From Chitinophaga filiformis (GTDB taxonomy: Bacteria > Bacteroidota > Bacteroidia > Chitinophagales > Chitinophagaceae): a stretch of DNA of 35,679 nt. The stretch is taken from NCBI RefSeq assembly GCF_900102545.1, contig NZ_FNBN01000008.1:1-35679 (forward strand). Direction: 5' to 3'. Below are positions 26,960 to 35,524 of the stretch, piece after piece (positions within the stretch are counted from its first letter, which is position 1; the number at the start of each line of letters is the position of its first letter). A model generated the notes under the pieces. It was not told where the DNA came from. It worked only from the letters and a program-made list of their open reading frames with translations, and did not search any database. Made by a program: the position numbers and the translations under genes.

Positions 26960-26988
26960 GTGTTTGTAGCCCCGGGTGCAACCCGGGG
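26960..26988 (+). repeat. REP-like palindromic repeat, direct copy
   Basis: GTGTTTGTAG followed by a perfect hairpin, CCCCGGGT-GCA-ACCCGGGG (26970-26988). With the inverted copy at 26823-26847 it forms a head-to-head pair about 110 bases apart. The GTGTTTGTAG lead recurs at 35586-35595 at the window's right edge. Such units resemble REP elements spread by RAYT transposases; none is encoded here. Confidence 0.7.
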
Positions 26989-27154
26989 AACATAACGCGA
27001 TCCCCCGGAGGGGAAGCTGGTTTAACCTCTATCGAATCAACACCCCGGGTTCCCTTGGGTAGGGTATGTATTCGGTACGACTATAGTCGGAGTATAGTCG
27101 GACGCTATCTCTACCCCCGGGAGATCTCATTCGGAATTGTCAGAGGTCCAACCC

Positions 27155-27210
27155 AAAGGCATATCAAAGGCAGGGTAAAGCCATAGTAAAGGCATGGATA
27201 AAGCATGGTA
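27155..27210 (+). repeat. Imperfect 11-bp tandem array (five units)
   Basis: Units AAAGGCATATC, AAAGGCAGGGT, AAAGCCATAGT, AAAGGCATGGAT and AAAGCATGGTATC follow each other at 11-, 11-, 11- and 12-base steps. The surrounding gap 26818-27345 otherwise holds REP-like palindromes and no gene that I can support; a short direct repeat (ATAGTCGGA twice) lies near 27082-27101. Confidence 0.7.
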
Positions 27211-27345
27211 TCGTGGACCATTTTTGGCTCACATATACCAACCCAGCCTCCCTCAAAAAAAAATCACTTCTTGCTTTTTATTTTATCTTTTCACTATATT
27301 CAGCGCAGATAACGCCTACATCTGTCGCTCAACCAAAATGAATCT

Positions 27346-29067
27346 ATGCGTAAATATCTGTTGTTCATATCCTTAGCCCTGTTCATCTTTCCTTGTAGCC
27401 CTCTTTCAGCGCAAACGAAGCAGTATGTGATTGACAGTAGTTTACAGGTACCCCTGAAGGACGGTACAATCTTAAGCTGTATGCTGGTATATCAGAAGGC
27501 CGCTAAATGGCCTTTACCGGTCGTTTTAAGGGTTAGTTGTTATCCAATAAGCACTGATACCCTCCGGGCACAGTTCGTGGCAGATAGCGGCTATGCAGGC
27601 GTTTTTGTGTACAATAGAGGGAAGAGCCGGTCAGGAGGTAGTTTTTACCCCATGGAGAATGATGCGGCGGACAACTACGAGGTAATTGACTGGATCAGTA
27701 AACAGTCCTGGTGTAACGGGAAGGTGGGTATGTACGGCGGTTCTTACCTGGGATTTGCGCAATGGGCCACCATGAAAAAAGTACATCCTGCCCTGAAGAC
27801 CATTGTGCCACAGGTGGCGGTAGGTCCGGGCATCGATTATCCCAATCCGGGCGGCATATTCCTTACCTACACCCTGCAATGGCTGAAACTGGTCAGGAAT
27901 AACCATTACATGGATATGGCCACGTTTACCAACCAGCAGAAATGGAAAGAGCTGAATACCGAATACCTATTGCGGGGCCTGCCTTTTAATGCACTGGATT
28001 CCCTGGAAGGCAGCGGCATGGACACTGTTTTTCAGCGCTGGATAGCCCATCCCGGCAATGACGATTTCTGGCAGCGGATGACGCCTACGGCGGAGGAATT
28101 CTCCCGGATCAGTATTCCCATCCTGACTACGACCGGGTACTTTGATGACGATCAGCGGGGTGCGATGCACTATTACAATATGCACCATCAGTACGGGCCG
28201 AAAGAAGGGGTGAATCAGCACTTTCTTTTCATCGGGCCTTTTGATCATGCCGGAGGCCAGGGAGGCCCGCGGAGGAATCTTATTCCCCCGTACCAGATCG
28301 ACACCGTTGCCATGGTAGACCAGAAACAGCTGGTGCTGGACTGGTTCAATTATACGCTGAAAGGAGGGAAGAAGCCGGCTTTCCTGCAGGACAGGATCGC
28401 TGTATTTGCCATGGGCGAGAACAAATGGCATTACTTTCCTTCGATAGAAAAAATGAACCGGGATACCTTATCGTACTATTTACCGGCAAAGGCGGGAGAA
28501 ACCCTGCACACAAAGAGAAGGGGAGGAAAACCGCTGGTATTCTCCTGGGATGCGGCAGATCCGGTAGATGATACCATTGAGATCTATGATGGCGCCAGTA
28601 ATATGATCTCGGAAGGTGTTTTCAGGAAGAAGCACCTGGCCACCTTCAGTACAAAGCCTTTGAAAGAAGATATGATCATGAACGGATCTATTACTGCTGA
28701 TCTCTGGTTATCGTCAGGCACACCCGATGCCGATATTATGGTCAGCTGGTGGGAGATAGACGCCAATGGGAAGAAATGGCCGCTGGCACATTATGCGCAG
28801 CGACTGTCTTTAAGTATTGATAAAACAAAACCGGTATATTGGAAGGAACATGAGGTGCATCATATCACACTGGATAACACTCCCTGGATCTGTAAACAGC
28901 TGAAAAAGGGCAGCCGTATCGTGATGACGCTTAGTCCGGCGGCAAATCTCTACTGGCAGAAGAATTATGGTGCGGCGAAGGATGTGAGTCAACAGACCCT
29001 GCTGGATACATTATTGCAGGAACTGAGGATCTATCCCGAATCCCATTTCAGTATACCTGTCATGTAA
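27346..29067 (+). CDS. Secreted CocE/NonD-family (S15-type) alpha/beta hydrolase
   Basis: A 573-residue protein with a signal peptide (YLLFISLALFIFPCSPLSAQ). The alpha/beta hydrolase core has the nucleophile S133 in MYGGSYLGF, D267 in TGYFDDDQRG and H301 in GPFDHAG, the triad of the CocE/X-Pro dipeptidyl peptidase family. The family's early motif VFVYNRGKSRSGGSFYP is present. The C-terminal ~190 residues form the jelly-roll domain (MNGSITADLWLSSGTPDADIMVSWWEID). It should hydrolyse an ester, amide or acyl-peptide bond in the periplasm or outside the cell. It is separated from susD by a terminator and ~590 bases, so it is probably an independent gene. Confidence 0.9.
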   Translation: MRKYLLFISLALFIFPCSPLSAQTKQYVIDSSLQVPLKDGTILSCMLVYQKAAKWPLPVVLRVSCYPISTDTLRAQFVADSGYAGVFVYNRGKSRSGGSFYPMENDAADNYEVIDWISKQSWCNGKVGMYGGSYLGFAQWATMKKVHPALKTIVPQVAVGPGIDYPNPGGIFLTYTLQWLKLVRNNHYMDMATFTNQQKWKELNTEYLLRGLPFNALDSLEGSGMDTVFQRWIAHPGNDDFWQRMTPTAEEFSRISIPILTTTGYFDDDQRGAMHYYNMHHQYGPKEGVNQHFLFIGPFDHAGGQGGPRRNLIPPYQIDTVAMVDQKQLVLDWFNYTLKGGKKPAFLQDRIAVFAMGENKWHYFPSIEKMNRDTLSYYLPAKAGETLHTKRRGGKPLVFSWDAADPVDDTIEIYDGASNMISEGVFRKKHLATFSTKPLKEDMIMNGSITADLWLSSGTPDADIMVSWWEIDANGKKWPLAHYAQRLSLSIDKTKPVYWKEHEVHHITLDNTPWICKQLKKGSRIVMTLSPAANLYWQKNYGAAKDVSQQTLLDTLLQELRIYPESHFSIPVM

Positions 29068-29075
29068 GTGCCGCC

Positions 29076-29171
29076 ATGTCTGAAGCAGAAACCAGCTCAA
29101 CCGGCCCTTTCTTCATTTCTACCAGATTGGCAGCTACACAGTATACTTTTCATGCGGAGAACCCTAACTGA
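29076..29171 (+). CDS. Possible 31-residue peptide or gene fragment
   Basis: A short frame eight bases after the hydrolase stop codon, MSEAETSSTG... ending in HAENPN. It uses ordinary codons for this genome but has no recognised family, signal or membrane segment. It may be a real small protein, a remnant, or chance. Confidence 0.2.
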   Translation: MSEAETSSTGPFFISTRLAATQYTFHAENPN

Positions 29172-29182
29172 AGAAATAGCAA

Positions 29183-29317
29183 CTATTTGAAAACATAGTA
29201 GCCGAGGGCTAGCCACAGAAGGCCTTTAAGCAGGAAGAAGATGAAACCCCAGAAACCGATACGCTTGATCCATTTAACAAAATTCTTCCTGGGCGTGGGT
29301 GTCGTTTGTTGTTCCAT
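29183..29317 (-). CDS. 44-residue single-pass membrane miniprotein
   Basis: Starts MEQQTTPTPRK, then a basic stretch (KWIKRIG) and a hydrophobic, aromatic-rich segment from about residue 21 to 43 (FWGFIFFLLKGLLWLALGYY), ending in FK and TAG. The Lys in the middle of the membrane segment and the Trp/Phe content make the pattern specific. It is too short for usual gene calls, but composition (polar head, positive patch, membrane helix) argues for a real gene. It has no recognised function; similar tiny membrane proteins occur in Bacteroidota. It lies between the hydrolase and the divergent LURP-like gene, with a 149-base gap to the latter. Confidence 0.6.
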   Translation of the reverse strand: MEQQTTPTPRKNFVKWIKRIGFWGFIFFLLKGLLWLALGYYVFK

Positions 29318-29426
29318 ATAAGTTAACGTGAATGGGCGATGCCCTGCAAGTTACGGGATTGTTGCTATTGTATAAAAACCAGAAAGGAAAAATGGCAAAA
29401 CATCCTGATATTCATGAATATTTGTA

Positions 29427-29434
29427 TATATTTG
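29427..29434 (+). promoter_or_regulatory. -7 element of the LURP/scramblase-like gene
   Basis: TATATTTG is a full match to TAnnTTTG, 33 bases before ATG 29467. No good -33 TTG was seen at the expected distance. Confidence 0.4.
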
Positions 29435-29466
29435 TGCCCATTCTATAACCAACTTGATAAAACCTC

Positions 29467-30069
29467 ATGGGACAAACGAAATTACCCGAATTCTTTCACT
29501 GTGATGATTATTTTATTGACGAAAAGGTAGGCCTGCTGAAGTTTGCGAATGCATATAAAGTATTTAACCAGGACGGTCAGCAGATCGGCAACATCCGCCA
29601 GGAAGTACCGCTGTTACACAAGTTCCTGCGCCTTATACTTGATAAGAGGATCTTCCCGTTTACGCTGAATATTGTGGATGCCAATGAGCAGGTGGTAGCG
29701 TCTATCCACCGCGGCTGGACATTCTGGATGTCGAAGATCGAGATCCGCGATATGAATGGTGTAGTGGTGGGTGGCATCAAGCAGAAATTCAAGTTTATGA
29801 AGCCGCTGTTCCACATCCTGGACGCCAGTGGTGAAGTGCTGGCTGAGATCAAGGGCGACTGGAAGGCATGGAATTTCCAGATCGTTGACAAGGCTGAAAA
29901 GGAGCTGGGTGCTATCAACAAGAAGTGGGCGGGCGCTTTCAAGGAAGTATTCACCACAGCTGATAAGTACCGGGTTACTATTGCGAAAGAATGTCCGGAG
30001 GATATCAACAAGATGGCGATTGTAGCAGGCGCTATCACCATTGATATGGTGCTGAAAGAATCCAAATAA
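29467..30069 (+). CDS. LURP-one-related / phospholipid scramblase-like protein
   Basis: A 200-residue protein without signal peptide. It is built of repeated beta-strand pairs of the tubby-like fold: YKVFNQDGQQIGNIRQ, FTLNIVDANEQVVASIHRG, KIEIRDMNGVVVGGIKQ, FHILDASGEVLAEIKGD, FQIVDKAEKELGAINKKW. This repeated V.D..G..V..I pattern and the hydrophobic C-terminal helix (MAIVAGAITIDMVL) are typical of the scramblase/LURP-one superfamily. Bacterial members are poorly understood and the name does not imply lipid scrambling. Own promoter element and strong terminator mark it as a single-gene unit. Confidence 0.75.
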   Translation: MGQTKLPEFFHCDDYFIDEKVGLLKFANAYKVFNQDGQQIGNIRQEVPLLHKFLRLILDKRIFPFTLNIVDANEQVVASIHRGWTFWMSKIEIRDMNGVVVGGIKQKFKFMKPLFHILDASGEVLAEIKGDWKAWNFQIVDKAEKELGAINKKWAGAFKEVFTTADKYRVTIAKECPEDINKMAIVAGAITIDMVLKESK

Positions 30070-30085
30070 CAAAAGATATGGGAGA

Positions 30086-30119
30086 GGGGTGATACATGAC
30101 CATGTATCATCCCTTTTTT
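30086..30119 (+). terminator. Strong rho-independent terminator
   Basis: GGGGTGATACAT (30086-30097) pairs with ATGTATCATCCC (30102-30113), one G-T pair, loop GACC, then six T. It begins 16 bases after the LURP-like stop codon. Confidence 0.9.
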
Positions 30120-30211
30120 ATTGCATCCAGGCTCCCGGCAGACTGTTCTTTCCCGATGCCCCATGGCCCGATATTTGAAGAGGTTGCTAATTAGCTTTTA
30201 ATTCATATCAT

Positions 30212-30814
30212 ATGAAAATAGCCAGTCAGCGGCCATTGTTTTGTATCGGAATCGGGTGTTCGGCCGGAGGACTGGAGCCCGCGTGTGAGTTTTTTCAACA
30301 AGTCGTGGAAAAAACAGGCGCGGCCTTTGTCGTGATTCCCCATCTTGGTATAGAGCATAAAAGCAAGTTCAGTTCTATCTTAGAGAGATATACCCACATG
30401 CCGGTACACCGGGTGGAAAGGGATATAAAGCTGGAAACAGATCATGTGTATGTACTGGCGGAAGACAGGATGATGATGGTGGAAGATGGTTATCTGAAAG
30501 TACGGCGGCGTTATACCAGGGAGATCATTAATAAGTCGATCGATATCTTCTTTAAATCCATGGCGAAAGCCTACCGGGAAAATGGTATCGGCGTTATCCT
30601 GTCAGGAATGGGCACCGATGGCATAGAAGGGATCAAAGTGATTGAAGATCATCACGGACTGGTCATTGTACAGGACCCGGATACGACTGATTTTAATATT
30701 CTGCCGCAGAGCGCTATCAATAAAGACGATCCGCATGCGATCCTGCCTCCGGCAGATATTGCACGTTTCCTTTTAAGGCACCTGAAAATAGACAACAGCC
30801 TGAAATTGAGGTGA
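30212..30814 (+). CDS. Stand-alone CheB-type methylesterase domain protein
   Basis: A 200-residue protein that is only the CheB catalytic domain. Catalytic residues are visible: S17 in GIGCSAGG, H44 in VIPHLG, D136 in SGMGTDGIEG. The receiver domain that normally inhibits CheB is absent. In related proteins this domain is fused ahead of CheR in one large CheB-CheR-PAS-kinase; here the CheR-PAS-kinase part is a separate gene 73 bases downstream. No chemoreceptor or flagellar gene is near, so a role in signalling other than classical chemotaxis is likely. Confidence 0.9.
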   Translation: MKIASQRPLFCIGIGCSAGGLEPACEFFQQVVEKTGAAFVVIPHLGIEHKSKFSSILERYTHMPVHRVERDIKLETDHVYVLAEDRMMMVEDGYLKVRRRYTREIINKSIDIFFKSMAKAYRENGIGVILSGMGTDGIEGIKVIEDHHGLVIVQDPDTTDFNILPQSAINKDDPHAILPPADIARFLLRHLKIDNSLKLR

Positions 30815-30887
30815 CTTGATTTTTATATATCTTTAGCAGTTTTTAAAATATTTGTTAAAAAAACAGGCATAAAGTAAAGCTGTTTGT

Positions 30888-33800
30888 ATGTCCGATACAC
30901 ATGCTGAAGGGGAAGTAAACAAGAAACGATCTGGTTCGGTTTCCAATGCTGCATTAAAAAGTATTTTAGCCGTCCTGTCGGAATTCTCGGGTGTAGACTT
31001 TCTGCAGTACAAGCTTTCCACCATTACCAGGAGGCTACAGCGGAGAATGTCGCTTGTGAATATTCATAGCTTTGAGGAATATCTTACGTTCATAAAAGAC
31101 AACGAAAGCGAGCAGAATATAGTTTATGCAGACCTGCTGATCCACGTATCCTCCTTTTTTCGCGATGGGAGCAGCTTTGAGTATCTACAGCGGTTTGTAC
31201 TGCCGCAGGTGGTAATGCAGGCCCGCGAAAGAGGAGAACAGGTGCGCATATGGGTTGCGGGATGCGCTACCGGAGAAGAAGCCTATTCAATCGCCATCTG
31301 CCTTTATGAATTAATGGGAGATGAGCACTTCTCCAACAAGGTGAAGATCTTTGCAACAGACCTTTCAGAAGCCGTTATCGCTACCGCGCGAAAAGCCATA
31401 TACACAAAGACACAGGTAGCAGGCGTATCAGCAGCACGGCTGGCGCAGTTTTTTGCAGAAGGGGAACAGGGTTATGAAATATCGCCTATCATCAGAGACG
31501 CATGCGTATTTGCCTGCCACAACATGCTGACGGATCCTCCTTTCGCCAAGCTGCACCTGATCAGCTGCCGTAACGTGCTTATTTACATGCAACCGGTACT
31601 GCAGAAAAAAATGCTGAGCATATTCAACTATGCGCTGACAGACCGCGGTTTTCTCTGGCTGGGCAAATCAGAAACCAACAGATCTCCCGACCTCTTTGAG
31701 ATGCCTTCAAAGAAAACGAAGATCTACCTTAAAAAGAATGTAGATAAATGGACGCTGAGAAACGCGTTCCCTACCAATAAAAAAATAAAGCACATGACAC
31801 CAAGCTTTGACCAGGAGAGGGATGAGAATATTGATGCTCAGAAAGCGGCCGACAGTATCATACTTTCAATGTATGCACCGTCTGCAGTATTGCTCAATGA
31901 GAAGTTCGATATTATTGAGTTCAGAGGTGTTACCATGCAGTATTTCGAACATGGACCCGGTAGAGCCAGCCTGAATATTTTCAAACTGGCCCACAAAGAC
32001 CTGGTGCATAGTCTCAGAAGTGCACTCAACCACGCACAGTCTGCCAGAAGGAATGTTCGGAAAGAAGGGCTGACAATCAACACCGGGGTGGCGATGCTCA
32101 ATGTTTCATTCGAAGTAGTGCCTATCGGCAACCTGCACGAAAGTTATTACCTGGTGATCTTCAATCAACAGCAGCACGATCCGGCCGGCGGAGAGCTCAT
32201 CGCCAAAAAGATGGAGATGCCGGAAACGACCGATGAAAAGAACCTGCGCATCCTGCAGCTGGAAAAAGAAGTACAACGTTATAAGGAAGAATTACGAGCT
32301 GTTGCGGAAGCTTACGAAGCGACCAATGAGGAGCTGCAATCTGCCAATGAAGAGCTGAAAAGCCTTAATGAAGAGCTGGAAGTTTCGCAGGAGGAATTGC
32401 AGGTCATCAATGATGAACTCAGCACCCGCAACAATGATCTGCTGGATAGAAATAATCAGCTGAATAATGCCAGGCTGTATGCGGAGTCTATTGTAAATAC
32501 CGTACATGAGTCCCTGCTGATCCTCGATACGAATATCCGCGTCGTAAGCGCAAATGCCTCCTTCTACCGCACTTTCAAAATGGAGCGGAAAGAAACAGAA
32601 GGAAAGCTGCTATATGAAATGGGGAATAAGCAATGGAATACCTCAGACCTGCGTTCGCTGATGGAAAACCTGCTGACGTCCAGAACACCGTTTGCTAATT
32701 ATGAACTAACGTATAAGGATTCTGTCAACGGTCAGAGAACCATCAAGATGAATGGTCAGTTGATCACTTCGCAGGACCTGAAAGAAGAGCTGATCCTGAT
32801 CGCTATAGAAGATATCACTGAAGTAAGAGAGGCGAGGGAGCGTATTGCCCGTAAACAGGAAATAGTACGTACCAATGAGGAAAGGCTTCGCCTGGCACTG
32901 GAGGGCACCAAAACAGGTACCTGGGATTTTAATCCACTGTCCGGAGAACTGTTGCTGTCTGACAGAAGCAGGGAACTCTTTGGTGTTACGACTGGCACAC
33001 CGCTGAAGTTTGACAGCTTTATCAAAGCGATTCATCTGGCAGATGCCCCGGCTGTACAGGGGACCATCACAGCGGCCCTGGCAGGTAAAGACAATGGATC
33101 TATCAACATTGACTTCCGTATCAACCTGGCAGAAGATAAAGTAAACTGGATCTCCTGTAAGGCGCAGGTCTACTATGATGAAAACGGCACAGCGATACGC
33201 GTACTAGGCGTGGTGACCGACATTACAGAAGGTAAGCAGTTCGAAAAACACCTGCAGGAAGTGAACAACAGGCTGAGCTTTGCCATGCAAACCGGCAGAC
33301 TGGGTTCCTGGGAACTGGAGCTGTCTACCGGTACGGTGCTTTGTAATGAACAGTTCAGAAGCAATTTTGGATTGCCTTCAAAAGCGCAGCCGACATATGA
33401 AAAGCTATTGTCACTGATACTGCCGGAAGATGCACAACGCGTAGCGGATGCATTACAGCAGGCAGTAGACAATCGGGTGCTTTTTGTGGAGGAATACCGT
33501 ATCAGGTGGCCGGATAGTTCCATTCACTGGATAGCGGCCAGCGGACAAGGTATCTATGACGATGAGGGCAGAGCAAAAAGAGTGATTGGTGTAGCGCTGG
33601 ATATTACGGAAAGAAAGCAGGCGCAGCTGCATTTACAACAAAGTGAGGCGTATTTTCGGATGATTGCAGATACGGCGCCGGCGATGATCTGGATCGCGGA
33701 AAGAGACGGTTCCTTCTCCTTCTTTAACAAAGCCTGGCAGAAATATACCGGACGTACACTGGACCAGAATAAAGACAATGGGTGGTATGACATCATGCAC

Positions 33801-34796
33801 CCGGAGGATACCGATAAATGGAAGATCAATTTCAGCCGCTCTTCGCGCGACAGGAAGAACTTCTATGCAGAGTTCCGCCTGAAGCGCCATGATGGTACTT
33901 ACCACTGGCTGGCCTGCTCGGGCATCCCCCGCTTTAATTCACAGGATGAATTTGTAGGCTTTATCGGCGCCTGCACAGACATCGACGACCAGAAGATGGT
34001 GGAGGATGCACTGGAAAGAAAGGTCAGGGAAAGGACCATTGCCCTGGAAGACGCCAACGCCAACCTGTCCAAGCGGAACCATGAACTGGAGCAGTTTGTT
34101 TTCATCACTTCCCATGATCTCCAGGAGCCATTACGTAAAATCCGCCTGTTTGCCGACATGCTGGAAAGCGCAAAACCAGGCGCCACGAAGATAGATACAG
34201 CGCTCTACTTGCGTAAGGTGAAACAATCGGCTATCCGTATGTCGGACCTGATCAGGGACCTGATCGCCTATTCCAGGCTGGAGCTGGGAGAAAATGCTTT
34301 CCTGCCGGTAGATCTCAACCAGATCGTGACCAACGTAATAGAAGATTTCGAACTGCTGATCAAGGATAAGAATGCAATTATCGAGGTGGATGAACTGCCG
34401 GTAATAGACGCGGTGCCTTTGCAGATGAACCAGTTGTTCTATAACCTGATTGGAAATGCGCTGAAGTTTTCTGGTCCCAATGGCGATACGCGGGTGACGA
34501 TCACCTCCAATAAGATCTCAGATACAGAATTGAAAGAGCTGCCTTCATTGCCAGTCGGTCCTGTCTACTACCGGATCATTGTAGCAGATAACGGTATCGG
34601 GTTCAACCAGGCCTATGCAGATAAACTGTTTGTGATTTTCCAGCGACTGAATCAGAAAGAGAAGTTCGAGGGGACAGGCATCGGGCTGGCACTCTGCCGG
34701 AAGATCATGGATATCCATAACGGCGATATCCAGGCATACGGAGTGGAGCAACAGGGAGCGGCGTTCCATATTATTATACCGGAAACACAGCAATGA
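30888..34796 (+). CDS. CheR-PAS-histidine kinase hybrid
   Basis: A 1302-residue soluble protein. CheR N-terminal helices lie at ~20-90 and the SAM-dependent methyltransferase domain at ~95-285 (VAGCATGEEAYSIAICLYE; FATDLSEAVIATARKAIY; LHLISCRNVLIYM). A degenerate PAS-like part follows at ~320-430, then a long coiled coil at ~445-535 with heptads of EATNEELQSANEELKSLNEEL, then four PAS domains at about 545-650, 665-795, 795-920 and 920-1045 with GVVTDITE/GVALDITER/GACTDIDD ends. HisKA carries H1076 in ITSHDLQEPLRKI; the ATPase has NQLFYNLIGNALKFSG (N box), DNGIGFNQ (G1) and GTGIGLALCRKI (G2). No receiver domain. It probably works with the CheB-like protein upstream as a two-part methyl-control kinase. 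Confidence 0.93.
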   Translation: MSDTHAEGEVNKKRSGSVSNAALKSILAVLSEFSGVDFLQYKLSTITRRLQRRMSLVNIHSFEEYLTFIKDNESEQNIVYADLLIHVSSFFRDGSSFEYLQRFVLPQVVMQARERGEQVRIWVAGCATGEEAYSIAICLYELMGDEHFSNKVKIFATDLSEAVIATARKAIYTKTQVAGVSAARLAQFFAEGEQGYEISPIIRDACVFACHNMLTDPPFAKLHLISCRNVLIYMQPVLQKKMLSIFNYALTDRGFLWLGKSETNRSPDLFEMPSKKTKIYLKKNVDKWTLRNAFPTNKKIKHMTPSFDQERDENIDAQKAADSIILSMYAPSAVLLNEKFDIIEFRGVTMQYFEHGPGRASLNIFKLAHKDLVHSLRSALNHAQSARRNVRKEGLTINTGVAMLNVSFEVVPIGNLHESYYLVIFNQQQHDPAGGELIAKKMEMPETTDEKNLRILQLEKEVQRYKEELRAVAEAYEATNEELQSANEELKSLNEELEVSQEELQVINDELSTRNNDLLDRNNQLNNARLYAESIVNTVHESLLILDTNIRVVSANASFYRTFKMERKETEGKLLYEMGNKQWNTSDLRSLMENLLTSRTPFANYELTYKDSVNGQRTIKMNGQLITSQDLKEELILIAIEDITEVREARERIARKQEIVRTNEERLRLALEGTKTGTWDFNPLSGELLLSDRSRELFGVTTGTPLKFDSFIKAIHLADAPAVQGTITAALAGKDNGSINIDFRINLAEDKVNWISCKAQVYYDENGTAIRVLGVVTDITEGKQFEKHLQEVNNRLSFAMQTGRLGSWELELSTGTVLCNEQFRSNFGLPSKAQPTYEKLLSLILPEDAQRVADALQQAVDNRVLFVEEYRIRWPDSSIHWIAASGQGIYDDEGRAKRVIGVALDITERKQAQLHLQQSEAYFRMIADTAPAMIWIAERDGSFSFFNKAWQKYTGRTLDQNKDNGWYDIMHPEDTDKWKINFSRSSRDRKNFYAEFRLKRHDGTYHWLACSGIPRFNSQDEFVGFIGACTDIDDQKMVEDALERKVRERTIALEDANANLSKRNHELEQFVFITSHDLQEPLRKIRLFADMLESAKPGATKIDTALYLRKVKQSAIRMSDLIRDLIAYSRLELGENAFLPVDLNQIVTNVIEDFELLIKDKNAIIEVDELPVIDAVPLQMNQLFYNLIGNALKFSGPNGDTRVTITSNKISDTELKELPSLPVGPVYYRIIVADNGIGFNQAYADKLFVIFQRLNQKEKFEGTGIGLALCRKIMDIHNGDIQAYGVEQQGAAFHIIIPETQQ

Positions 34797-34836
34797 CACA
34801 ATAAAATAACTTTTAAGGCGTTCTCTACGCACAGAA

Positions 34837-34857
34837 ATGGCTCCCGACGGGGGCCAT
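34837..34857 (+). terminator. Hairpin after the CheR-PAS-kinase gene
   Basis: ATGGCTCCC and GGGGGCCAT pair over nine positions (one T-G) around GAC, 40 bases past the stop codon. Only TACTATTT follows, so termination is likely but not certain. Confidence 0.5.
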
Positions 34858-34936
34858 TACTATTTCCAGCATTATGCAAATAGCCCGGCTTTAACATATT
34901 GGGAATCAGAGAATATTATTATTGTAATTTTTAATA

Positions 34937-34944
34937 TAAATTTG
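34937..34944 (+). promoter_or_regulatory. -7 element of the CBM6-like gene
   Basis: TAAATTTG fully matches TAnnTTTG and lies in a very AT-rich stretch, 76 bases before ATG 35021. No clear -33 element at proper distance. Confidence 0.4.
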
Positions 34945-35020
34945 CGTAATTTTTCGACCTAATTAGTATTTTAGACACTGGTATGGTTTCCTTTAAAAGG
35001 CGCCGACCACCATATTTGTT

Positions 35021-35482
35021 ATGAGGCCTATCCTATGTCTTTTTTTCATAATTGTGCAGATGATTGCCAGGGGACAGACGGCAACTGCACCTCCGTCTAC
35101 AGAACCGCCTCCGGCGGGTGCCGTAGCTCCGGCAGGCCCAGTGAAAAAAGGCAATTTTGAAACAGAATTTAAAATGAAATCCGGCAGTTACCTGGGCTTT
35201 GGCCAGGTGAATCTCGGTATGGGTGAAATAGGATTCAAAGTGGTTGTATTCTGCCAGAATAAGGAGAAGAAGAACGGCCGTCTTGAATTCCGTATTGACC
35301 GTCCAAAAGGAAAGAAGAGCAGGCGTATCGGTACGCTGAAGATCCCCTTTACGGGAGATACGACCTATGCATTAAAGTTGACCGGCAATCCCAAATACTC
35401 CTATGGAGTACACGATCTTTATCTTGTGGCGAAAGGCAACCCCTTCAGCATTACTTCCATCACTTTTGTGCAGGATTACTGA
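35021..35482 (+). CDS. Small secreted protein with CBM6-like domain
   Basis: A 153-residue protein. Signal peptide (ILCLFFIIVQMIARGQ) is followed by a Pro/Ala-rich linker (~20-42), then a ~110-residue beta domain. Its second half follows the carbohydrate-binding module family 6 pattern: GRLEFRIDRPKGKKSRRIGTLKIPFTG, then GVHDLYLVAKGNPFSITSITF, corresponding to the family's ...IELRLDSPxGxxIGTVxVPxTG...GVHDLYLVF... ends. In known proteins this module is attached to a glycosidase; here it stands alone. Residues for sugar binding cannot be judged from sequence alone, and it may have another ligand. No T9SS sorting domain. Confidence 0.65.
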   Translation: MRPILCLFFIIVQMIARGQTATAPPSTEPPPAGAVAPAGPVKKGNFETEFKMKSGSYLGFGQVNLGMGEIGFKVVVFCQNKEKKNGRLEFRIDRPKGKKSRRIGTLKIPFTGDTTYALKLTGNPKYSYGVHDLYLVAKGNPFSITSITFVQDY

Positions 35483-35524
35483 CGTAATACCTGTTATTGC
35501 AGTTTCAATATGAATGTTAAATAA

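Noticed and set aside
27194..27376. 60-codon plus-strand frame overlapping the start of the hydrolase
   Set aside because: It overlaps the hydrolase signal peptide in another frame and begins inside the 11-bp tandem array.
29577..30164. 195-codon minus-strand frame over the LURP-like gene
   Set aside because: Antisense to a gene with clear repeated beta-strand motifs and crosses a strong terminator.
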